This document shows positions 25,253 through 32,156 of a stretch of DNA of 32,156 nt, piece after piece (within the stretch, counting starts at the first letter, position 1; each line of letters starts with the position of its first letter). Under the pieces are notes generated by a model. That model was not told where the DNA came from and did no database searches. It saw nothing but the letters and a program-made list of their open reading frames with translations. Location of the stretch: assembly GCA_903886975.1 (NCBI GenBank), contig CAISOB010000072.1:1-32156 (forward strand). The letters are read 5' to 3'. The DNA comes from an uncultured beta proteobacterium. Lineage in GTDB: Bacteria; Pseudomonadota; Gammaproteobacteria; Burkholderiales; Rhodocyclaceae. Made by a program: the position numbers and the translations under genes.

Positions 25253-26038
25253 TCATTGCCAGGGATGGGTAAGCCACTTTTCAAGCAGCGTGGCGAAGGC
25301 GCCACTGTCGATCGACTGATGCAGCCACTGATCGACGAACGATTTCCAGAGCAGGTCGCGCGGCATGAGGTAGGCTTTTTCGGAAAAATCGAAGGGCTTG
25401 TCGGCATGCAAAGCGCATAACTGCGGTTTGAGCTTCTGCTGCAAACGCGTCTCGATGGCATCGGTGATCATCAGGTCGGCCTTGCCTGCTACGATCTGGT
25501 CGAAAATGGTGACATTGTCGGGATACACGGCAATCGCCGCGTTCTTGATGTTGGCGCGGGCGAAACGTTCGTTGGTGCCGCCGGGGTTGACGATCAGCCG
25601 CACGCCGGCCTGGTCGATTTGCGCCAGTGTCTGGAAGCGCTCCTGGTTCTCGCAGCGCGTGATCGGCGTCTTGCCGTCCCGCAGGTAGGGAATCGAGTAC
25701 AGCGCTTTCTTCTGCCGATCCAGGCTGATCGATACGCCGCTCATCGAGATATCGAAACGGTCTTCAGCCAAATCCTTCATCATCGTCGGCCACGAGGTCG
25801 GTACAAGTTCGACTCGAACGCCAAGGGCTTTCGCCAGCTGGCCGGCCAGCTCGATATCGAGTCCGATAAAGGAAGCTGAAGGATCGGCGCGGTAGCTGAA
25901 TGGCTTGTAATCACCGGTCGTTCCCACGCGCAGCACGCCACGGGCGATGATGTCGTCGAGCCGGTTGCTTTGCGCCGCTGCCGGTAGCTGCAGGCAAAGG
26001 CCGATGAGCAGGATGAGGAAGGAGCGAAGAACAGGCAT
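25253..26038 (-). CDS. pheC: Periplasmic cyclohexadienyl (prephenate/arogenate) dehydratase
   Basis: 261 residues with a signal peptide ending AAAQ. It closely follows PheC of Pseudomonas throughout: the RLDDIIARGVLRVGTTGDY start, SWPTMMKDLAEDRFDISMSG, SIPYLRDGKTPITRCEN, NPGGTNERFARAN, PDNVTIFDQI and the active-site stretch TDAIETRLQ, where Glu is the expected catalytic acid. It makes phenylpyruvate or phenylalanine outside the cytoplasm. Homology ends at the C-terminus WLTHPWQ. The ATG at 26038 has a GGGAGA site. It is the canonical partner of the divergent copy at 2037-2813, and it lies 77 bases after the Mut7-C gene. Confidence 0.92.
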   Translation of the reverse strand: MPVLRSFLILLIGLCLQLPAAAQSNRLDDIIARGVLRVGTTGDYKPFSYRADPSASFIGLDIELAGQLAKALGVRVELVPTSWPTMMKDLAEDRFDISMSGVSISLDRQKKALYSIPYLRDGKTPITRCENQERFQTLAQIDQAGVRLIVNPGGTNERFARANIKNAAIAVYPDNVTIFDQIVAGKADLMITDAIETRLQQKLKPQLCALHADKPFDFSEKAYLMPRDLLWKSFVDQWLHQSIDSGAFATLLEKWLTHPWQ

Positions 26039-26115
26039 GTATGGTTCTCCCGGATCTCGGTGTGTAAGCGATTGGCCCAAGGAGGGCCTTGGCGAGTTTA
26101 GCCAAAGTCCAGACC

Positions 26116-26844
26116 TCAAGGCAAACTATCCAACAGATCGCGCATGTGTCGCCAATGCGAGCCCGCCCAAAATATGCGTTGGCAGACATCGCAGGTGCTG
26201 AACCGCTGCTGGTGTTCGCGAACCGACGGCGGCAGCCGTTCGAGTACCAGTTGCTTGTCGATGGCCCGCAGCGGTGCATTGCAGCGCAAGCACAGGGTGA
26301 ATGGCCGCGCAACGTTGGCCAGGTCGAGCCGCTGGAAAATCTCGCGCAGTTGTTGCCAGGGTTCCAGCGCCCGCACGTAGCAGCCATGCGTAACTTCACG
26401 GCACTTGAGCAGTTCGCGATCGCGCGAGAGCACGATACGCGCCTCGCGCCGGGCAATAGCCACGATCTCGTTGTCGCCGAAAGCGTTGTCGTAGAGCGTA
26501 TCGAAGCCAGCCATACGCAACCGTTTGGCGAGCCCTCCCAAGTGCGCGTCGGCGACAAAGCGCGTCACGCGTAGCGGGGAATCGCGCACTCGCAAGAGCG
26601 TGCTGACGTCGAAGGACTCGAACTTCGGGTAAACGGCGACACGGTCGCCTTCCAGAAGCAGCCGGTCGAAACCGACCGATTCGCCGTTCACGAGAATCAG
26701 TTCGACTTCGGTGTGCGGCACGCCAAGCGCCTCGATCATGTGCTTGGCCGTCGCGCCGCGCGCGCAAGGTGCGTCAAATTCCTGCCGGCGGCGCTGTGCC
26801 GGCAAGAAATCGTTCAGCTCTTCGTAGAAGCGGAATGTGGCCAT
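26116..26844 (-). CDS. Mut7-C ubiquitin/RNase domain protein
   Basis: About 242 residues. The N-terminal 80 residues have a ubiquitin-like beta-grasp domain (ATFRFYEELNDFLP, GVPHTEVELILVNG, GDRVAVYP). The C-terminal part is the Mut7-C PIN-like nuclease domain: FVADAHLGGLAKRLRMAG, the DNEIVAIARREARIVLSRDREL core with acidic residues, and two zinc-like pairs CLRC and CDVC. RNA cleavage is inferred from the fold. The start at 26844 (MATFRFYEEL) fits the family, and the longer ORF to 26922 adds an unlikely tail. It is probably read together with pheC. Confidence 0.88.
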   Translation of the reverse strand: MATFRFYEELNDFLPAQRRRQEFDAPCARGATAKHMIEALGVPHTEVELILVNGESVGFDRLLLEGDRVAVYPKFESFDVSTLLRVRDSPLRVTRFVADAHLGGLAKRLRMAGFDTLYDNAFGDNEIVAIARREARIVLSRDRELLKCREVTHGCYVRALEPWQQLREIFQRLDLANVARPFTLCLRCNAPLRAIDKQLVLERLPPSVREHQQRFSTCDVCQRIFWAGSHWRHMRDLLDSLP

Positions 26845-26967
26845 CGCGGTTTCATTCGCGGTTGCACTTTCTGCAAGTCTATTCCATCCGCAGTTCCGAG
26901 CCGTCGCTCTGGATCTATTCAACCGTCGGCGGCTCAGCCAGTGGCGCCACGGGAATCGGCGGTAAAC

Positions 26968-27558
26968 TCATGGTCGCGGAAGCGGTTTCGATGTGTCATA
27001 GACCAGTTCGTAGTATCGGTTGCCGTTGAACTCGAATTCCGCAATGACCTGAAGACCGAGTTTCTTCGTATGGGCAGCGAAGGATCGCGCATTGATCTTG
27101 TTGATGAAGGTCACCAGAACCGGGTACTGCTGCGCCATCTTCGCTCTGGAAAAATCAAATAGCCGCGCAAGCACCCCGCTTCCCCGCAGCGGCTTGTCGA
27201 TGCACACCGGACCATATTGATAAGAGTTCTCCGCGCTTAGCTGCCGGCCAAGAAACTCGAGTTCGTGAAGCCCCGCGAGCATGTGCACGAATATCGGCCA
27301 CTGCGACCAAAACGACCATGAAGCCGCCATCGCGTAGGCGACCAACACGCCGTCCTGGCGAACAATGAACAATCCGCTTTCATCCCGGATCAGGCTTGTC
27401 AGCTGAGCCTTTGTAATGAGTGTCGTCACAAAACCGTTTGGCCTGTCTTCCTCCTTGACTGAAGCAATGTGGTATTTCTTCTGCAGCTCCAGCACTTCAT
27501 CAATATCAGGATAATCCGCAAGGCCGATCAACTCCGTCATCTTACAGTCCTTTGGCAT
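26968..27558 (-). CDS. GNAT-like acetyltransferase
   Basis: About 196 residues. It looks like a GNAT-fold enzyme: an N-terminal acceptor region (DIDEVLELQKKYH), a GLFIVRQDGVLVAYAMAA strand pair, YGPVCIDKPLRGSGVLARLFDFS as the acetyl-CoA loop, and NARSFAAHTKKLGLQVI near the end. The acceptor is unknown. The ATG at 27558 follows AAGGA, and starts at 27573 or 27540 are also possible. With the 27573 start it overlaps the preceding gene's stop. Codon use appears less GC-rich than in the left part of the window, by eye. Confidence 0.72.
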   Translation of the reverse strand: MPKDCKMTELIGLADYPDIDEVLELQKKYHIASVKEEDRPNGFVTTLITKAQLTSLIRDESGLFIVRQDGVLVAYAMAASWSFWSQWPIFVHMLAGLHELEFLGRQLSAENSYQYGPVCIDKPLRGSGVLARLFDFSRAKMAQQYPVLVTFINKINARSFAAHTKKLGLQVIAEFEFNGNRYYELVYDTSKPLPRP

Positions 27559-27578
27559 GACAATTTCCTTCATGGGGC

Positions 27579-27905
27579 CTACCAATGGGTGGCTACGTGC
27601 TGCACAAGATCGTACACAGTGCGCCCCAATTCATTCGCCTCGACGTCAACCCCCACGTCGCCACGGAAGTAGACAACACGCTTTAACTTTGGACCGCGGA
27701 AAGTCTCTTGCATATGGTCATCATAGGTAGTGAATATGCCATAAACCGTATCACCGCTGGCAATCCGCCTGGCGATCTGATTGACATCCCACATACGCGG
27801 TAAACCCGACCATTTCTTGGACTTTGGATCGATCTGCCGAATGATCGCCCTGAGAACGTGTCCGTTTATGTCGAGTTGGGCTCCGTAAATTCCATAAGTA
27901 GACAT
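27579..27905 (-). CDS. Small protein of unknown function, coupled to the GNAT gene
   Basis: 108 residues starting MSTYGIYGAQLDINGHVL. The sequence is beta-rich and basic, with RPLxV-like KRVVYFRGDVGVDVEAN and a terminal VYDLVQHVATHW. No signal peptide or membrane span is visible, and I do not recognise a family. Start chosen at 27905 because GGGGCG lies 5 bases before. It ends at or just inside the start of the GNAT gene, so the two should be translated together. An immunity or modifier role would be speculation. Confidence 0.6.
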   Translation of the reverse strand: MSTYGIYGAQLDINGHVLRAIIRQIDPKSKKWSGLPRMWDVNQIARRIASGDTVYGIFTTYDDHMQETFRGPKLKRVVYFRGDVGVDVEANELGRTVYDLVQHVATHW

Positions 27906-27917
27906 TGAACGCCCCAT

Positions 27918-28256
27918 GAAAGAAAGTCCGATTTCATTCGACCGTCACTGTTGTTCTATTCCGTTCAATTCTTCTACCACAGTCCGGCAAAACCTTCAGC
28001 ACATTGCGGGCAGACATGGGTGGAACGGCTTGCTCGCAATCCTACCGGACTTTGAGGTCGGTAGCCAACATATGCTGGGGCCATGCTGATGATTGCATAT
28101 TTGAGGAATACGCTGGGGCCGTTAACGGATGGCAGTGACAACAGCAAAGAATCCCCGACTTTAATCAAGCTGTAACTTTATTCGAAGAAGATGTCGTCCT
28201 CCTTGGTTGCACCTGCACCGTAGATCCCGTGAAAGAAGTCCTCGGAGGAATCAAAA
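27918..28256. other. 339-base non-coding region with a hairpin
   Basis: No gene is supported. A stem with one bulged base, CTACCGGAC pairing with GTCGGTAG, lies at 28042-28064. The rest is AT-richer and probably contains promoters for the flanking divergent genes. Confidence 0.4.
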
Positions 28257-28466
28257 ATGAAGCAGAAGCTACAGCGATACGTGGGGCGAATTGTCCGTCT
28301 GAACAACAGGTTGTTTGAGGAGCTGCAAGATCGCGCAATGCGCCAGGGACGGGTCTTGGAAAACATCTTTCTGGTGGCAGGAATCGGTCTGGGGGTGCAT
28401 CAGTTGATTTGCTACGGCGCGAACTTCCGAATCCTGGTCAACATTGCCGATGTGGTATTGATTTAA
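28257..28466 (+). CDS. Small conserved-looking protein of unknown function
   Basis: 69 residues, starting MKQKLQRYVGRIVRLN, with an amphipathic helical first half rich in Arg and Leu, then LICYGANFRILVNIADVVLI. A strong CTCGGAGGA site precedes the ATG by 7 bases. The start and composition give it a better claim than the many chance ORFs here. No family is recognised. A DNA/RNA-associated or regulatory role is possible, but there is no direct sign. Confidence 0.6.
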   Translation: MKQKLQRYVGRIVRLNNRLFEELQDRAMRQGRVLENIFLVAGIGLGVHQLICYGANFRILVNIADVVLI

Positions 28467-28805
28467 ATCCGCGGTCTCGGTTGCCGGACTGTTTCAAGGT
28501 TGAAATTGCCGACTTGCGGCGCAGTGATCTTCTTGTCAGCAAAGTCGAAAGCTTTCGTTCAGGCAAGTCGTCGTCTCGGCACGGCGCCCATCTTTCGAGC
28601 GATGACAAATATTCCTGACCAGGCACCGATCTAATCCGGTTATCCAGGGCTTATCCACAGAGTAGCGGGCGGAATCTGTGGAAAACATTGGCGATGCCGC
28701 CATGGCCGCGTAACACGAAAGGCATCCAAATCGGCTAGCCAGCTGACCTTCCCTGTCTCCTCGCCGCCGATCAAATTTCTCCGGTTCCAACTCTCCGGTC
28801 GCAGC
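28467..28805. other. 339-base non-coding region with DnaA-box-like sites
   Basis: No gene is supported. It contains a perfect TTATCCACA (28651-28659), an inverted TGTGGAAAA (28677-28685) matching the TTWTNCACA consensus, and a weaker TTATCCAGG (28640-28648). Confidence 0.4.
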
Positions 28806-30458
28806 CTACACTCTGAACACCTCGACCGACTGGCGAACCTCCTTCGCTTTTGCGTCCATTTCATTGGCTAGAACGAGCAATTCTTGCACAGCGCCGGAAT
28901 TTTCTTCCGACATTGATGCCACTTGCTCTGTACTCTTTGCCAGGCTGGTTGTCGCCGAAGTTTGCTCGGCCAACGAAGATGAAATGTCGTCAATCGCTCT
29001 CGTCACTTCAACAAAACTATTCTGGATGATTGCGATGGAGCTTTGCGCAGATTCTGCATCGGAAACTCCTCGCCGAGTCGATTCAACGACGCTGTTCATA
29101 CTGATCAGCGCGTGACTTGCCACTCCCCCGATTGCGGACGACATCTGATTGATCTCGTTGGTTGCCGCCGCCGTGCGTTCGGCTAGTTTACGAACCTCAT
29201 CCGCCACCACGGCGAAACCACGACCGGACTCGCCGGCACGCGCGGCTTCAATCGCCGCGTTGAGCGCGAGCAGATTGGTTTGGTCGGCAATTTCCCGAAT
29301 AACTTTTACCGCTTGTCCGATGCGAGAGACATCGTCACCCAGGTGCGACACCTCGGCAGAGGCGGCCTCTATTTCCTTGGCGATTTCCATCAAGACGGAA
29401 ATCGTGTTGTTGACTACTTGCGCACCTTCTCCAGCGCTCTGCTTGGAATTGCTTGATATTTCCTTGGCATCTTTGCCCTGGTCGCTAATGTGGTCGGTCG
29501 ATACGCTAAGTTGTTCTATCGCGGCCGCCATGTTCCTCACCGCATCGGATTCGCTGTTCACGTTGGTGGAAATGTTCTGCGACGAATTCGCGAGCGTAAG
29601 TGCCATATCTCCCAGATGAATGGATTGGCTCTTAACCTTGACAATCATTTCCCGCAAACTGACTTGCATTAAATGGGCATGCGCGAGCAGGCTGCCCGCC
29701 ACGGGTTGCTTTTCGCCTTCATGCAACAGATTGCCGGATGCCATTGTTTGAATCACCTTCAGAACATCTTGCGGATCGCCCCCGAGTTGTCGGCCGATCG
29801 AACGCACAAGAAAGGTGGAGGCGATAAACAGCAGCGCCGCGAACAACAGCGCAATGCACCCCATGACATTTCGCCGCTCTTTCAGCCGCTGATCGATGAA
29901 CGCTACGTTATCAGTACCCTTCTTTTCTATAAGCTTGACGAATTCGCCCCGAACATTCTGGATCTGTCGGAACAGCGTCTTCTCGATATTCTTGACTTTG
30001 CTATCTGATTCGGTTGCGCTGGTGTGTACCTCGATCTGCGCGAGGAATCTATCGGCGACCTTTTTGTGCTCGACATTGATCTGCTTCAGGTTCTCGGAAA
30101 ATTTTCCGAAGGAAGAATCCTCCTCTTGCAGTTTCTTCAGGGCTTCTTCCGCGATCGCGAGGTGCGATTGAAAGTTGTCGTTCTGATCGGTGAACTCCAT
30201 TTTCGCCTTGTCTTTTTCGTCGGGATCGGTGCCGCGCAGCCAGATATCTTTGGCGGCCTTGGCTTCGCGGATGACGGCAAAGTTCATGTTGTCCAACTGA
30301 ACCATGACAGAAACGGCGCTATTCATACTTACGACGTTCTGCTTGCTGCTACTGGACAGCCCGACGATCTCGAAGAAACAGTAGCCAAGCGCTGCCGCCA
30401 GAAGCAGCAGTGAAAAGGATTGCATGGCGATTACTTTCTGTTTGAGCGTCAATGGCAT
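28806..30458 (-). CDS. Methyl-accepting chemotaxis protein (second)
   Basis: 550 residues. A first membrane span (about 11-32) is followed by a helical periplasmic region of about 160 residues, rich in Lys and Glu (four-helix bundle type), and then a second span ([19 protein letters not shown]). A HAMP-like start ([19 protein letters not shown]) leads to the signalling domain, in which [20 protein letters not shown] and [18 protein letters not shown] mark the conserved tip. No C-terminal pentapeptide is visible, and the protein ends QSVEVFRV. The sensed ligand is unknown. The secreted cysteine-rich protein gene lies upstream on the same strand, separated by a hairpin. Confidence 0.93.
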   Translation of the reverse strand: MPLTLKQKVIAMQSFSLLLLAAALGYCFFEIVGLSSSSKQNVVSMNSAVSVMVQLDNMNFAVIREAKAAKDIWLRGTDPDEKDKAKMEFTDQNDNFQSHLAIAEEALKKLQEEDSSFGKFSENLKQINVEHKKVADRFLAQIEVHTSATESDSKVKNIEKTLFRQIQNVRGEFVKLIEKKGTDNVAFIDQRLKERRNVMGCIALLFAALLFIASTFLVRSIGRQLGGDPQDVLKVIQTMASGNLLHEGEKQPVAGSLLAHAHLMQVSLREMIVKVKSQSIHLGDMALTLANSSQNISTNVNSESDAVRNMAAAIEQLSVSTDHISDQGKDAKEISSNSKQSAGEGAQVVNNTISVLMEIAKEIEAASAEVSHLGDDVSRIGQAVKVIREIADQTNLLALNAAIEAARAGESGRGFAVVADEVRKLAERTAAATNEINQMSSAIGGVASHALISMNSVVESTRRGVSDAESAQSSIAIIQNSFVEVTRAIDDISSSLAEQTSATTSLAKSTEQVASMSEENSGAVQELLVLANEMDAKAKEVRQSVEVFRV

Positions 30459-30508
30459 TGCGTCTCATCCCAAGGAAAAGGCGGCATGGTGCAAATTAGC
30501 TACTGGCT

Positions 30509-30554
30509 CTTGACGAGAACCCGCCGGCCGATTTAGCGGGCGGGCCTCGTCAAG
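30509..30554. repeat. Large imperfect palindrome between cysteine-rich gene and chemoreceptor
   Basis: A perfect 9-bp outer dyad, CTTGACGAG and CTCGTCAAG, flanks an inner CCCGCC/GGCGGG pairing. There is no T-tract on either side. It lies 68 bases downstream of the cysteine-rich gene stop and 50 bases upstream of the receptor start, all on the minus strand, so it may act as a barrier or a processing/regulatory hairpin. Confidence 0.6.
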
Positions 30555-30622
30555 ATATGCGGTCCTGCTTCTTCAACCGTCCCGTTTCAATCAAATCGGG
30601 AGGCAACACCCTAGCGGTTCAA

Positions 30623-30979
30623 TCAACCACCGCACTTGTTGAACTCGGCGTCGCGAGCGGCATAGTCCACGCAGTGATCGGGTTTGCCGCCCTTGTTCAG
30701 AACCGGCTTGCCATTGAACGTTGCGGTAATGACCTTGCTCTTGGTGATGTCGAGGCGGTCGTTTGCGCACGCGTCAACTGCCTTTGCGCGGCAGGATTCT
30801 TCCGAATCGGCAGTCGCATTCTTGACGCACGACTGACTGCCGTCGCATTTCTTGTAACTGATAGCCTCTTTTCCTGGACACGCAGTCCGGGTGTAGTTGA
30901 TATCGCAGCTGCCGGCCATTGCCTGGTTTACTCCAAGGGACAGGAGCGATGCGAACAAGACTGTCGAAATGTGCTTCAT
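30623..30979 (-). CDS. Secreted cysteine-rich small protein
   Basis: 118 residues with a signal peptide (STVLFASLLSLGVNQAMA). The mature part of about 95 residues contains eight cysteines (GSC, TAC, KKC, QSC, ESC, DAC, DHC, KCGG), an even number suited to four disulfides, so it is probably folded outside the cytoplasm. No known domain is recognised. The segment CPGKEAISYKKC and CRAKAVDAC pattern could suggest a binding or inhibitor protein, but this is speculation. The gene is in the same orientation as the second chemoreceptor and immediately upstream of it, so a periplasmic binding partner is possible. Confidence 0.72.
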   Translation of the reverse strand: MKHISTVLFASLLSLGVNQAMAGSCDINYTRTACPGKEAISYKKCDGSQSCVKNATADSEESCRAKAVDACANDRLDITKSKVITATFNGKPVLNKGGKPDHCVDYAARDAEFNKCGG

Positions 30980-31700
30980 GGATTCTTCTCCTGAAAACTG
31001 TCAAGAACGATAAGTCATGCCATAACTCGACTTTCCTACGATGCGGTTGCAATTGCCTATTTCTAATTCCTATCATCGTCTCGGTCGTCGAAATATCGAC
31101 GGCCGACAATGCGTGCAGAACGACCTTTATGTACTTCACAATCTGATTGAGGGTTTGTATGCTAGTGTAGTATATACCATAAGCATATCACGCATATGGG
31201 CTCATTTGGAAGAGGATTACGGCGAAAGACACAATCTCGGGTGACCGGCCGTCGAGACGCGTTTTTGCATTGGCTCTAATGACCCTTAGTCGGGCTACAT
31301 CGGGCAAAAAATATGCAACGGCAAGAGACCGGTATGGGTCCGGACTGAATAAAGACGTGAATCCATTTTTGGAAAGTGGGAAATGTCTCCCACACCTAGC
31401 GCAGTCGTCCCCGCTTGGTGGGCATCAGGACCGCAAATCGACACTAAGCCAGGCCACAGTGGGGAAATACTTTATTGAATCCCGATTCCTTGCCGACGCT
31501 GAAACAATCGCAGGAGCGATATGAGTGCGGACGACTTTCTCAGGGCGCTTTATCGCGAAGGCTCTGTCTGGTGGAGGAATTGTCGATTCGCCTGGCGCTT
31601 CTTGGCAAGCTATTGGTGAGCGAGCTAAAGCCATCGTCATCCAAGGTTTGACTCGCCGCTAATCAGAATCAAGTGCTTATATTTATGTAGGCTTGGATGT
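30980..31700. other. Gene-poor, lower-GC region with possible small ORFs
   Basis: No gene is firmly supported. A sigma-70-like promoter, TTGAGG at 31147-31152 and TATATA at 31171-31176 with an 18-base spacer, points rightwards. Two weak ORFs follow, 31270-31524 (TTG start) and 31525-31662 (GTG start, 45 residues). The second starts directly after the TGA of the first. Neither resembles a known family. The direct repeats CATAT at 31184-31198 are probably chance. Confidence 0.35.
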
Positions 31701-31708
31701 CGGCAGAG

Positions 31709-31733
31709 AAAAAAAACGCGCCACAAGGCGCGT
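31709..31733 (-). terminator. Rho-independent terminator for minus-strand transcription
   Basis: On the minus strand a perfect 7-bp stem (ACGCGCC and GGCGCGT with a 4-base loop, plus-strand 31716-31733) is followed by a run of T (plus-strand A run 31709-31716). It would stop transcription coming from the right, for example out of the IS element. Confidence 0.6.
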
Positions 31734-31919
31734 CGCTGCTAGGTATGTGGCGGTGGACGTAGTCCAGAGCGAACCTGTCTCAGTTCAGGAATTCCCGTTA
31801 ACAGGGAAAAATACAGGGAATTTCACGAATTCTAGCGGGCTAGACAGCGACAAAACGTTCAAAAACCCTGACCCAGAGCCGTTCTACGGCCATCTCCCTT
31901 CTTTTCGGCCAAAATCGGA

Positions 31920-31974
31920 ACAGGGATTTAACAGGGGTGTATCAGGGAATTAACAGGGCTATAACAGGGACACG
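31920..31974 (+). repeat. Five ACAGGG-type repeats phased at exactly 11 bp
   Basis: Repeat starts are at 31920, 31931, 31942, 31953 and 31964, each 11 bases apart. Units are ACAGGGATTTA, ACAGGGGTGTA, TCAGGGAATTA, ACAGGGCTATA and ACAGGGACACG. The spacing keeps all copies on one face of the DNA helix. Two more ACAGGGA copies lie at 31801 and 31813. Confidence 0.85.
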
Positions 31975-32117
31975 TCGCATATCGCCAAAGATATTCCGTC
32001 CGTAGCCTCCTGGCTGCATGTGAATGCCGGAATGAAAGGTAGCCACGTGGCGGTGTAGTGGGAGCCAGTCCTGATGCCTAATCTTTGATCTGTGATGGAT
32101 CGAGGAAGGCAGAGAGG

Positions 32118-32156
32118 ATGTACAAAGTGGACCTATACGCCAAAGTGAGGCGGGCC
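32118..32156 (+). CDS. istA: IS21-family transposase IstA, N-terminal fragment (cut by window edge)
   Basis: The final 13 codons read MYKVDLYAKVRRA, the characteristic start of IstA-type IS21 transposases, which goes on to a helix-turn-helix and a DDE catalytic domain. A GAGAGG ribosome site precedes the ATG. The gene leaves the window, so integrity cannot be judged. Confidence 0.7.
   Translation, partial: MYKVDLYAKVRRA

Larger units (their letters stand above)
31776..32156 (+). mobile_element. IS21-family element, left end (cut by window edge)
   Basis: The region holds a candidate terminus beginning TGTCTCAG at 31776, a set of ACAGGG repeats (two at 31801-31819 and five at 31920-31970), and the start of istA at 32118. 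IS21-family elements are known to carry several copies of transposase-binding repeats near their ends, in agreement with this layout. The exact end cannot be fixed because the right end of the element is outside the window. Confidence 0.55.

Noticed and set aside
27974..28168. Minus-strand ORF with two terminal cysteines (CPQC)
   Set aside because: No ribosome site and no family similarity; the composition fits intergenic DNA.
31270..31524. 84-residue ORF from a TTG start in the gene-poor region
   Set aside because: No recognisable family and no good ribosome site; kept only as a note in the gene-poor region.
1..32156. A composite transposon spanning the window
   Set aside because: The two flanking elements belong to different families (IS30 and IS21), so they cannot form one composite unit.

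Overview
The window reads as a GC-rich chromosomal segment of a betaproteobacterium. I infer this from gene content: a periplasmic PheC, an NnrU-like protein linked to denitrifiers, KTSC and CsbD proteins, c-type cytochromes, and chemoreceptors without a C-terminal pentapeptide. A Rhodocyclales or Sterolibacteriaceae-like host is my guess, and the order is not certain. No rRNA, tRNA or CRISPR array was recognised. Both edges are cut inside insertion sequences: the first codons of an IS30-family transposase lie on the minus strand at the left edge, and the first codons of an IS21-family istA lie on the plus strand at the right edge.

Left third (about 0.2-10.8 kb): a small ABM-like protein overlaps a short cysteine-rich DUF1289-like protein. 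Then come an exported metallo-beta-lactamase-fold lactonase-like enzyme and a plus-strand run of a divergent PheC-like periplasmic protein, GTP cyclohydrolase II (ribA) and a DJ-1/PfpI protein. A minus-strand pair encodes a DUF2461 protein and a sirtuin, and the sirtuin 3' end overlaps a broken HD-domain gene. After a GNAT acetyltransferase comes a minus-strand pair: an exported 2-pyrone-4,6-dicarboxylate hydrolase-like enzyme followed by a DctA-type carrier. This pair diverges from a tautomerase-KTSC-NnrU run.

Middle (about 11-20.3 kb): mostly small stress or unknown proteins (CsbD, tandem DUF2934, DUF3750), an exported MsrB, a membrane protein with a J-like domain lacking HPD, and a GST. 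A five-gene minus-strand run follows: LysE exporter, DUF2164, acyl-carrier-protein phosphodiesterase, small molybdopterin-domain protein, haloacid dehalogenase. A second LysE exporter diverges from it, followed by an SDR oxidoreductase.

Redox block (20.6-24.9 kb): a chemoreceptor is followed, with short gaps or overlaps, by a cupredoxin, a monohaem cytochrome c, a dihaem cytochrome c peroxidase/MauG-type enzyme and a membrane b-haem protein of the MsrQ/ferric-reductase type. This is the best candidate for a less-described functional unit: a periplasmic peroxide or redox chain coupled to taxis.

Right end (25-32 kb): a second, canonical pheC, a Mut7-C protein, a GNAT/unknown pair, a second chemoreceptor, a secreted cysteine-rich protein, and gene-poor DNA leading into the IS21-type left end. 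That end carries repeats phased at exactly 11 bp.
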